A DNA stretch of 64,000 nucleotides from Cyathus striatus. Lineage: Eukaryota; Basidiomycota; Agaricomycetes; Agaricales; Nidulariaceae. The notes below the pieces were generated by a model. That model saw only the letters and a list, made by a program, of their open reading frames with translations, searched no databases and was not told the DNA's origin. Shown here piece after piece: positions 34,650-44,967 of this stretch. The position numbers and the translations under genes were made by a program. The stretch covers positions 6,653,501-6,717,500 of the forward strand of contig JAOVFP010000003.1 in the NCBI GenBank assembly GCA_025738555.1, read 5' to 3'. How positions within the stretch are numbered: position 1 is the first letter of the stretch; each line of letters begins with the position of its first letter.

Positions 34650-35480
34650 AGCATGTACAGGCATTAGTATGAAGATATAGTAATAGTAATAAAGTGGAGA
34701 ATAGTATTAGTATTGTAATAGGACTAGTAATAGAGCAGAGTACAAGTATTAGTATAGTAATAGTAATAGTAATAGTAATAAAGTGGAGTACAAGTATTAG
34801 TAGTATTGAAGTATATAGTAATAACACTAGTACTTAGTATAGTCAGCCACTTCATTAGTGTAGTATACTAATAAAGTGGACTACAAGTATTAGTAGTGAA
34901 GTATAGTAATAGTATTATTAATAAAGCAAAGTACAAGTATTAGTATTAAAGTATAGTGATTAGTCACTTCATTAGTTCAGAATACCAATATAGCGGACTA
35001 CAAGTATTACTATTGAGGTATAGTAGTAACACTAGTACTAAGTATGGTCAGCCACTTTATTAGTATAGTATACTAGTAAAGTGGACTACAAGTATTAGTA
35101 TAGTAGTAGTAGTAGTAATAGAGCGGAGTACAAGTATTAGTATTGAAGTATAGTAATAGTAATAGTAATGGAGCGGAGTACAAGTATTAGTATTGAAGTA
35201 TAGCAATAGTAATAGTAATGGAGCGGAGTACAAGTATTGATAGTAATAATACTAGTACTTATGGTCAGCTACTTCATTGGTATAGTATACTAGTAAAGCA
35301 GACTACAAGTATTAGTATAGTAATGGTAATAGTAATAAAGTGGAGTACAAGTATTAGTATTAAGGTATAGTAATAACAATAGTACTTAGTATGGTCAGCC
35401 ACTTCATTAGTATAGTATACTAATAAAGCAGACTACAAGTATTAGTAGTGAAGTATAGTAATAGTACTAGTAACTAAGAC
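34650..35480 (+). repeat. Complex AT-rich satellite (AGTATTAGTATAGTAATAG type)
   Basis: Tandem, partly higher-order array. A short unit with agtacaagtattagtatt and agtaatagtaatag alternates with a longer unit containing tatggtcagccacttcatta and gtatactaataaag. The same long unit occurs inverted at 54085-54293. No coding content. Confidence 0.9.
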
Positions 35481-36239
35481 TCAGTCCTCCTCATCCTCCT
35501 CTTCCTCTTCTGCCTCTTCTACCTCCATTTCATTCTTGGGGAAACCCAGGAACAAGAAAAAGCAGAACTAGTCCAAGGTGTCAGACTTGACTGGGAAGCT
35601 TAATCATACTTGGTTTAGTACCAGTCTTGCCAAGAGATCTGATTTATAATGTGGTCAGGCAAGCCAATATAAAAACAATGACTGAGAGACTTATCATCCC
35701 AAGAAGTTTTTTGGGCAAGTTTGCTAAACTGCACCAAATACTTTGACAATTTCTCACTGTTCTTCATTACTAAGGCACTTGAGTTCAGTGGAGTTCAGGT
35801 AGAGTCTAGGTAGAGTCCAGTTGCTTGAGTTCAGTAGACTCCAGGTATAAGCCCAGATGAAGTCTAAGTAGAGTCCAAGTGAAGTCCAGGTAGAGTCCAG
35901 ATAGAGCTCAGGAGTTTAGGTGAAATCTACATGGAGTCTACATAATTTCATAGAAGAGTGTAATGACATCTATATTTAGCTCAATCCAAGTGGTCAATTA
36001 TGCATAAAGGCTATTTATGCTATAAGTGTCACAAAGGCAATGAACCCAAGTGACTAGCACTTTTGATCACTTTTGTAAACATATTGCAGACTTTGTTGTA
36101 AGCAAGCAATATCCAACCAGAAATTCTGCACCATTATACTCTGTCATAACATAATAAAGCTCAAGATGCCTGGCATTGGTATTGTCTTATAAAATTCTTG
36201 TGAGCAATGAGTGCTATAATAAATATTATTTTACTCACA
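35481..36239. repeat. Non-coding, with a GTAGAGTCCAG minisatellite
   Basis: At about 35765-35945 a degenerate 11-15 bp motif (gtagagtccag, gaagtccagg, gagttcag and variants) repeats a dozen or more times. The remainder is AT-rich and shows no gene. Confidence 0.6.
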
Positions 36240-37039
36240 TGTTACATCCATACTAATTTCTATAATTTTCCCTTTGAGTTTATTGGCAACTATTTTCATT
36301 CTCTAAGTAAGCATCTTCACACCTTCTGGAAGATCTTGTGGCTTGAAAATATCCATTTCATTCTTGAACTCTTCTAATAGAATCTTTGCAGATAGTAGCT
36401 GAAAATTATCATGATACCAGTGCATCTTACTGAATTCATTCAATGCAGACTGTACTTGCAATTTAGTCACATTGGGAAAGAGAGTTTGAATTTTCTTCAT
36501 CTTAGCAGCTGATATCAACAAGTCAACATTTTCTTATATAAATTCAAGAGCTTCTGGAAGTATTGATAGGTCCATGTAATAGATATATGTTTTATGATGC
36601 TGCAGCTTTATAGTCATGTAAGTCATACCACTCATGTTTTGATGTGAAGAAATATGAAATTTGCTATTGCAAGGATATCTCTTTATACCAACATGCTCTC
36701 AGAATTTTATATTGGAGTCTTCTGAAACTTTTGACCATTCATGATGAACTTCATCTTGACTGCACCAATAGTATGTGATGGCTACTCTTCAAGACCAAAT
36801 AATTTTTTACACTTGGTGTGCATAAGTTTACATTTCCAACTGCTATGATATTGAAATTCATGTAAATCTGTATTCAGTTGCTCTTCATATTTCTCATGCA
36901 ACTGTCTGAATACAATATTAATAACTGATAACTGCATTATTCTCAATGAAATATGTACCATATAGCATGATATTTGTTCATTTGAGAAAGCAAGAACTAA
37001 TAGTGCTGAAACAGTCTTTTTCATCCATAAACACTTCAA
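36240..37039 (-). CDS. Unrecognised protein, EFSKMHW family
   Basis: The minus-strand frame 36521-36303 reads LFPNVTKLQVQSALNEFSKM, then HWYHD, ILLEEFKNEMDIF. It is followed by a short continuation (KIVANKLKGKIIEISMD). It resembles the frame at 39744-39500 (IRNALVEFSKMSW, then IYEGCIIETEKTI). An upstream frame (37039-36782) with HEKYEEQLNTDLHEFQ may be another exon. Two related stretches within 4 kb suggest a gene or element duplication. The family is not recognised; its neighbours are CxC fragments of KDZ type on the same strand. Confidence 0.4.
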
Positions 37040-37379
37040 CTAACTATTTATATTGAAGGTTTTATATAAGTTATAACAAGAGTGAAAAATTTTAAACACA
37101 CTTTTTTCTCAAATTCTTCATCTTTGTCTTCAATGTATGTATATTAAGTAGTGAATCTATTCTCCAGTTTCTCACTTCTAATTGTGTGAATCTAAGTCAC
37201 TGCTACCTGCACACCTTGGTAAGTACTAATTTATTAGGTACTATTACAATAAAAGCAATTGTAAAAAAATATGAGCCACATGCACTATAGTATTCCAGAG
37301 TCCTTGAAAGCATTTTGCAGAATAGTTGTCTTTAACACTGCAAAACCAGCTTAATATTATTTGTATCTATTGCTTTTAT

Positions 37380-38150
37380 TCCATATCAAATTTGAATATT
37401 TCTGTATATAATTTGTGAATATATCTGATAAATATTGTATACAAGTTATAAGAACTTAAACACATCAGAAAAACTTCAATTTTCATAATTTTATCTTAAG
37501 TATTCTAAACTAGAATAACAGTTTTCATCAAATTACAACAATATTTCATAGTCAAAATTTGTGTTTAGTAGTTATCATGCAGCTGTCATCTGAAATTTAT
37601 TTAATCATTTAGTCATTAATATGTAGCAAGTACTTTATTGATACAGATTCAGTCCAGGTTGACTCTAATCTACAAACCATCATGTACACCTTTCTTTTTT
37701 TCTCATTATTATTTCATAACTGATTTATATTTAGTTGACTAAATATTTTTATTTTCATATGTTTTTTTTCCATTATTATTCTTATGATATCATTATCAGT
37801 AAATTATTGATTTAAATCATATGTCATTTTTATAAATCTTTTTGAGTGATTGAGTAAGCAAAGATAAATTAGTTAGTAATCAGTACTTCAGTAATACTTA
37901 GTATGTTGCTGTTCTCTTTTGAACAGCTTGTTAAAGAGTTTTCTAAAGTGATTTTATAACTTGTTACTACAATACAACTAATAGTTATCATATTTAGCTA
38001 AGTATTTGTGATATAAGTTCATGCACTTGTTATAATTCATCAGAGATGCAATAAAAAGTAAAACAAGATAAAAAATGTGAATATATCCATGCTCTTGATA
38101 TGACAAATTAGTGGAGCAGATAAAAATTATGTTTAAAGATGGGAGGTGAG
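37380..38150 (+). repeat. Repeat X, copy D (3' region, internally deleted)
   Basis: Shares long blocks with 42838-43130 and 63060-63230 (acaacaatatttcatagtc, aaatttgt, agtagttatcatgcagctgt, catttagtc, tgtagcaagtactttat). It then jumps to sequence matching 43870-44180 (catcatgtacacc, ttcataactgatttat, gagtgattgagtaagc). A segment of about 0.75 kb present in copy B is missing at the jump. Confidence 0.7.
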
Positions 38151-38330
38151 GGAAGTGAGGGAAGTGAGTCTTGGGAAAAGATGAAAATGAAGTAATAGAA
38201 GAAAAGAACTATATAAAAAGGAAAGACATAACTAAAGAGATTGACATGCAAAAATTAATAAATACAAAGAACTTAGACATTAATATTCAATCTATAATCT
38301 GCTATTCCATCATTCTCTTCTCTGTCATAT

Positions 38331-38640
38331 TTATCTGTTTTCCTCTTCTGCTTCCTCTTTTTCCAATTCAGAATTATCAGATCCATTTTTCATAATATCT
38401 TCATTATCTTGATTACTATTATTTTTTTCAAATTGCTTCTTAATAACTTTTTGTATATGAATAAATAGAAGTGCATGTATAATCCAGTTGAAGTTAATGA
38501 CAGTCATTCTGTTAAACATATTTTGATATTCTCCAAGCCATGTATTTAGTTGCTCACAAGTCTGTATACAAATATTAAATAATGTTCTGTATTCATTTAA
38601 ATTTCTTCTTACTTGAGTATTGAAGACTCTTTTATAATGT
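38331..38640 (-). pseudogene. KDZ-associated CxC6-like C-terminal exons
   Basis: Minus strand: HYKRVFNTQ, then a 51-nt GT-AG intron, then TCEQLNTWLGEYQNMFNRM, NFNWIIHALLFIHIQK and an acidic Glu/Asn-rich tail ending at 38331. The CEQLN-WL-NFNW pattern is what I know from cysteine-cluster proteins accompanying KDZ transposases. These two exons are intact. Upstream exons were not found adjacent, so the gene is incomplete here. Confidence 0.55.
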
Positions 38641-39197
38641 GGACTAAAAAAAAATTAGCAAGGACAAGTAAATAAAAAATGACTTACTGGTATTTTCCCC
38701 AACACTTTGAGCTATAGGCACCAGGTTCACAGGAAAGGAAGTGGAGGACAGTGGAAGATGCATGCTTTTTCAATAAGGAGTCATTTAGTGAGTTTTTTAT
38801 TCAAAAGAATGTAGGTCATTGAAGAGCTCATATTTTTGAGAGACAACACTTGTTCATTAGTAAGCATCACAATGAGAGTTGGTTCTTTCAGCAGATTCTC
38901 TGATCCATACATGACAAAGGTAGAATAGTATTTTTCAGACTTTAACCTTGCAAGCTGGTCAGGTTCTGTGATGGCAAGTGATCAGCTTGCAAGGTTAGGA
39001 AGTTGGAAGGTAGTGGATATAAATAATTTGGTAATAACTGAAATAGAAGAGGGTAAAGACATAATGAGAGTAATGAACAAAGATGCAGAATGACAAATAG
39101 GTGAAGTTTGAAATGTTTATATAAAAACCTAGAAGTAAAAAGATCTCACATGTAATTATATTTGAAAGCAAGTAAAACTAATTAAAAGGACAAACAA
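38641..39197. other. Stretch without a supportable gene
   Basis: AT-rich spacer between two minus-strand coding segments. No motif was recognised. Confidence 0.35.
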
Positions 39198-39744
39198 CTG
39201 CAGTCAAAGAGAGGAATCATATTTATAGTTGCAGGTCTACAATTAAATAAATCATTTTGAGTTCCTCTTTTTAAAATATTCTCAAACTTCTGAAATTCTA
39301 TATTAAATCTTACTTTTTGCCATTTTTTCAATACCTCCAATAATTTAACCACATCAAGATATTTCTCATATAAAAAATTTGTTTTATAACAAATTTTTTT
39401 TAAATCTCTTTTTTATAAGGACATAGCAAAATTCATAGCAAAACTGTTCCTTTCCACCCCATTTATAGCATTTGAAAGAAGTTTATCAGCAAATTTAATT
39501 ACAGCAATTATAGTCTTTTCAGTTTCAATAATACATCCCTCATATATGCTAACAGTTATTTGATCATTGAATTGATAAAGTTATTACAAGTATCTTTTAA
39601 CAGATCTGTAAGTATTTTTGTTATTACGGTGCCATTCTGATATGATAGGTTTGTCTGCCAGCTCATTTTTGAAAATTCAACTAATGCATTTCTTATTACA
39701 GTAACAGTTTCACTATCAAAATGTTTTATATCTTTGATTTGCAT
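39198..39744 (-). pseudogene. Unrecognised protein, second EFSKM member
   Basis: Minus strand 39744 on: QIKDIKHFDSETVTVIRNAL, VEFSKMSW, TKILTDLLKDTCNNF. After a frameshift near 39560 comes VSIYEGCIIETEKTIIAVIK, an in-frame stop, then YEKYLDVVKLLEVLKKWQK and FQKFENILKRG. The helical, Lys/Glu-rich composition looks like real protein. It resembles the frame at 36303-36521. The frameshift and stop show decay. No family is recognised. Confidence 0.4.
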
Positions 39745-39959
39745 CCATGTTACAGATTTAATCCTGAGAATTTTTTGAACCTAAAATTACTGAAATCTTG
39801 AAAAAGGAAACTCCCAGTATTCAATACACAACTTTTAATGAAGTATGTTCCACTGCAGTATCAGTGAATGGATATGAAATAGAAGTACTGACAAAAGGAA
39901 AATAAAGAAAGAAAGAGTGTAAATGCAGTAACATATGAAAGAGACTATGTTGAATAACA

Positions 39960-40145
39960 ATTAGATCCACTACCTTGAGTACCCTTTGAGCTTCTGAACA
40001 ATGAGGGCAACTCTCACTTGACACAATCACAGATTTACACTGGAATGGTGTATTATGTACATTGCAAGTAATGCAACTATTATCTGAGAAATCATCTGTT
40101 CCATCATGGTGAAGAAGCTCATCAAGATATTCTGCTCTATGTGGC
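39960..40145 (-). pseudogene. Cysteine-rich fragment, possibly KDZ CxC2-like
   Basis: Minus-strand frame AEYLDELLHHDGTDDF, then CITCNVHNTPFQC and ESCPHCSEAQRVLK, ending at a GTAGTGG donor-like site. The EYLDELL-HDG opening followed by paired CxxC motifs recalls the N-terminal cysteine cluster (CxC2) of KDZ transposase proteins, but the fragment is short and I hold this loosely. Confidence 0.4.
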
Positions 40146-40501
40146 TAAAAAATTATTCAGCTTTGCCTGTAATATTACTTATATGAGTAATATATGCAAT
40201 TGGATAGAATACATTACATACTGCTATAGTATTTCTTACTTTATATTAATATCCTCTATTAGAGTTATTATCTTCATAATCATTAATTAAATCAGTTGCT
40301 GTTTGAATGAGTCTTCAGTTATGAACTTATTTGCAATATTTGCAATGCTTGACTTAAATGTAGACTTATAATTTTTATCAATTTTATTGACAAACTGTTT
40401 AAACTCTATACTATCCTTTTTCTTCATTAAAGTGATATCAAGACTAGTATTTCTATGTGAGGTCAGAAGAGTAAAGGTGGAAGTGTGAGACAGGAAGGAC
40501 C
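40146..40501. other. Stretch without a supportable gene
   Basis: AT-rich sequence with minus-strand Lys/Ile-rich frames too short and biased to call. It ends where an LTR-homologous segment begins. Confidence 0.3.
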
Positions 40502-40698
40502 TGTTAAGATCTTGTCTCTTATCTAATCATTTATCTAATCATATCTTATTTATGTCATATGATTAGTCACATGACACACAGTGTGGACACCATATGTATC
40601 AATATATGTTACTTATCATAATTGTGGGCACAGTTGTATGGTTCGGCTATACATAATATATGAGTTTTTAATGTAAATGCACAGTAGAATATGCATTG
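40502..40698 (+). mobile_element. Partial LTR, same family as the solo LTR at 60950
   Basis: Begins with TGTTAAGATCTTGTC and aligns for about 195 bp with the reverse complement of 61324-61130. Shared blocks include tcttatctaatc, tatcaatatatgttac, gtgggcacagtt and tgcacagtaga. It ends abruptly at gcattg, exactly where repeat X copy B starts, so it is a truncated LTR. Confidence 0.7.
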
Positions 40699-43640
40699 AA
40701 AAGGGGGACTTGTGTTCTAGTAGTGAAATTGGCTCTATGTTTGCAGCTTATTTCACTATAAAATTCACAAAACTTTTTAAGTGCGAGTTGTGGAAAAGGT
40801 GAGTGTTCCTTCTTATTGTCTTATGCAAGTTTAAATTGTTTGAAAAGCCTTTGAATCGAAATGTAATAGAATTTTATTGTAGAATTCAAGTAATACATCT
40901 TTGTACTACTCCAAACTTTGTAGAAGTGTCTTAACAACCCTTTGCTAGTACAACTTCTTATAAAACCAAAACAAGAGCAACCCTTTACTCTTATGAAACC
41001 ACTTTATTAAAATAACTCTAGGCCCTCTCTGAAGTCTCAGAACTTCAATGCTTTCCAAAAGATACTCAAAATATGAACCAAAACAATATATTCTTTGAAA
41101 CAAATAAGACCTAAACCACTACCCAATATCTATTGTACCTGGGCAAGAAAGGTGCGAATCTGCTTGCCTTTTTACTCTCTATAGTACCTACTTAAATATA
41201 CAAAATTCAGAACTATTATTATGATTTTCCCAGACATTGTATACTACATATATCTATCTGAAACACTTCCCCTGTCCTTATTTGTGTCTTTATTTAGCTA
41301 TCATTTGACTATGAGTCACTCTGAGACATTAGAATCCTCTAGAATGTTCAATTCCCATGGTTTTCAGATGCTACAGTGTCTCATCATTGATCATTTTGAG
41401 TAAATCATCATAAAATTGTCATCTTTGATCTAATATTTTGTTCTTATCCAGGCCTGTACTTTGGTGAGACCATTCCCTATCATAATAGAATAGAATGTAC
41501 TAAATTCTAACTTCTGATCAAGACCAAAATCATTCTGATTGATGAAGAATTGACTATTCTATATCACTTTGAAATATTCTTTAATTCATATTTATGTCAT
41601 TGACTATTTGTTAGACTTCAATCCTGATGCCAAACAAACAACTTAGCAGTATCAAAGTGAAATTAAAACATATACAAGTCATGTGACTGGCAGAAAAGCG
41701 GTCCCTTCAATATTTAATATCTTTTCCTACACACCAGGCTAATGGTAGGTTGGACATAGAAGCACTTGTACTATATTTTATGATATGAACTGTTGAATAT
41801 TAACCCAAATAAAAGGCCAATAAGTACAAGGCTTGCTATTTTGTAGCAGTTCATAGATCTTTATTTATTATCTGGGGTTCATTAATGTGTACAGATTTAA
41901 GACTGTAAATGGTAGAAATGTGCAATTTTATGCCTAAATGCACAGGTGACATCACATCTCCCTCCAACTAATAAATGGGTGTCCTCACCCCTTCTGGTGT
42001 TTAGAACATTTTATTATTTGTCTAGGATTAAATCTTTTCTGTTATACATTTCTGTATAATTCCTTTTTCATATATGTACTGTTACTGTTATTAGTATTCA
42101 TGCAGAATTTAACTTTCACAAATAGTTGAACATTATTGCTTATTTTTATCATTTAAATTATACATTTATTTGTGATATTCATAATATATTTCGAAAAATT
42201 TCATTCTTTAAGTGTCTTTATTTATACAAATGATTTATTATCATTCCAGTGTAACAGAATAGTACTAGAACATTCCAGGACTTCCTTTTCATTGAATAAA
42301 TGAGTGTTCACACCCATATGATGTAGAATGATGAAGTGAGTATTAATATCAATGTTGGAATTTCAGAGTTCTTGCTTTATTTTAATTTATTAATAGAAAC
42401 ATAGCTTTGCATCAATCTGTAAAATTTTCGTCATAGAAGTCAGATGATTAATAGTATGGGATTTCATTGTAACTCTGGTTTTCACATAGTAAAAATTTTG
42501 TTTAGAGAGAAGGACTTCGCATTTTTAAGTATTTAAGAGGTAGAAACTTGGGCAATTTACTTCCAAGTTCTCCCCAGTTCTACTCTCATTGTTTTATCCT
42601 CTGAAAATTTTTAAATATAGTCCATACTCCATTTGTTCAGAATTTTCTTTAGACTTGCAGTTTTGCTTCATCTAAATAGTTTTATATATCTTTAGCATCT
42701 TAAAGAAATATTAGGTAGTAATTCATAATACTACCATGTATTACAGTTTTTATAAGAATAAAGACAGCTTATTTTTCCTTAATATTTCATTTTAAATTAA
42801 GTTAGTGAAGTATTTTAGTTAAGATTCCATGCAAAATTTAATCTTTCATGCACCAAACTTGTCAATATCTTTGTTAAATATTTTATACAAGTTATGGGAA
42901 TGTAACTATATTAGAAACACTTCAATTCTGTATTTTCTTAATGTATTCATAATTATTCTTCATTAAAATATCAAGCTGCATTGAACTAAAACAATATTTC
43001 ATTATTAATAAATTGTAATTAGTAGTTAAAATGGAGTTGTTGTTTGAAAATGTCATTTGTTCATTTAGTCATTTTCATGTATCAAGTATTTCATTGCCAC
43101 AAATTGAATCCAAATAAATAATTTGGCCATTTATGGATCTGATATGACAGAAGTGTCATATCAAGGACTTAGATGTCAAAGCGCTTGACAGAATCGGCTG
43201 CCGGTTATTGAAATGTAGTGGAGTTGAACTGTCATGAATTAATGCTGGCTTTGAGTAGCAATGGTTACTAAGTCTTTGACAGATCAGCAATTTCGGACTG
43301 TGCAGTACTATTTATTTAATAAAGTAGTCTAACTGTTCTTTAATTCAATTGGTAGCTATGCTTGACATATTTGTTATAGTTTGAGTTGGTAATTTATTCC
43401 TGGTGCTTACCAAGACTAAACTCAATTTCTGAACCATTTAAATATGTGCTGGCTAGCATGAATTCCAAAGTCATTCCCTTACCATCATCACCTTTCTTTA
43501 CATTCATTACAATGTCTACTTGTTATCTCATTTCAACTACAATGCTCATCTGCATTCTTTCAGAATGTCTCAACACTCCCTTTTTAGTCCTTCATTCTGA
43601 TGCTCTTACCACTTTACTCTTTGAATGCTGGTCATGATCA
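40699..43640 (+). mobile_element. Repeat X, copy B (gene deleted)
   Basis: Matches copy C from its first bases (aaaagggg, acttgtgttctagtagtg) through about 42600 (tttaagaggtag, acttgggcaa). The gene carried by copy C is missing except for a scrap at 42655-42685 (cttgcagttttgcttc) that equals the last codons of that gene. After that the 3' region matches 62907-63600, including tcaaagcgcttgacagaatc and cctgaaccatttaaatatg. So copy B is an internally deleted relative of copy C, about 2.9 kb compared with about 4.9 kb. No known transposon protein is encoded. Confidence 0.7.
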
Positions 43641-44284
43641 TTTCTCTTGATTGACACCACCTTCAAGTTTCATTATACAAGGAAGTCCATCAAATGTGAA
43701 GGTGGAAATATTTCATTCCTTATGCATGAGAACGTGGTAGTATTTTGAGATGGAGACCACCTCAATGAATTCTGGATTTTTTGGAACTCTGTCTATGTTG
43801 GGTCATTGTGGGTTAGACAAGGAAGAACTAAGTTTTTTCCCAAAGACAAGTCCCAGTCAGAAGGATCCTATTATTGGCTGGATCTAATCTGTCAACCATC
43901 ACATATGCCTTTTTTTTCTTTCTCTTATAATAATTTCGTAACTGACTTATTTTTAGCCAACTAGAAAATTTTCTCTTCATATGTTTTCTCTTCTCATTTA
44001 TCATAATGTAACTTAGTTTATACATTCTAGCAGCTTTAAATACTTTATTATTTTCATAAATAGTTGAAAACAATCATATGTCATTTCTGCAGATTTTCTG
44101 AGTGATTGAGTAAGCTCCAGTTAAAAAGGTATTGAATTGAGCAAAGGTAGATTAGTCAGCAATCAGGACTTTGATGATATGTGGTATGTTACTGTTCTTT
44201 TTCAAACCACATCATGTGTACTTCAATTTGGCTCTTCTATTATAAGAACTTCTGATTTTTCATTAGGTCATTTCCTCACTTCTC

Positions 44285-44759
44285 TTTTTCATTCACACTC
44301 AGAGCTCTTATTGCAATGCTCACTTCTACTATTTTTTTTGATATCTATAAGATTACTACTCAAGAAATCACCCTCAATCCATTCCAGTTTGGAGTTATGG
44401 AGAGCTGACTTCCTTGCTTCAATATTGATCCCGATACCAGTTGTTGCCTCAAGATTCCTGGTCAAATTGTCCAGCATGTTGATCACAATAAGTGGGAATT
44501 AGTGCTAGGTGGAGAGGTGTTTATTGGAGATATGGAGTTTAGGCAGTGGTATGTCATTTGGTTGAATGGAAAGCAAGTTGGTTGACTTTTTTGTGCTGAG
44601 GCCACCATTCAACACCCTGAACCGGCATACATCCCTCAATTCACTCTCCATATGGCTCAAACTCCACTCATTTCTCCAGTCAGAAAAATTCCCCAATTTT
44701 GTTGCACTTTGAGAGATTATGTGTTTGACATTTGGTATGGAATGTTTTCATGCTTTGGT
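44285..44759 (+). pseudogene. Unrecognised coding exon
   Basis: One frame runs for about 150 codons with only two interruptions, both TGA: DIYKITTQEITLNPFQFGVM (then a TGA near 44404), FNIDPDTSCCLKIPGQIVQH, WELVLGGEVFIGDMEFRQWY, VIWLNGKQVG (then TGA), LFCAEATIQHPEPAYIP and VFDIWYGMFSCFG up to a GTAAGT donor at 44759. Composition, including many Trp/Phe residues, indicates real protein. The family is not recognised. It lies just downstream of the region shared by repeat X copies B and D and may be cargo of that repeat. Confidence 0.45.
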
Positions 44760-44967
44760 AAGTCATCTTTTATTCTTACTTTAGTATTTATTACTAATTT
44801 ATTTTTCATTAGCTTATTAAATGCATTCTGTAAGTTATGTTTATGTATATCTTATCTCCTCATGCTAATTATTAATTTCATTAATTATCTTATTTATTCA
44901 ATGTAAATTAGTTACTATAAATTTGTTATTGTGATAGCTTTTTATAAATTTGTCTTTTTGTGATCAT

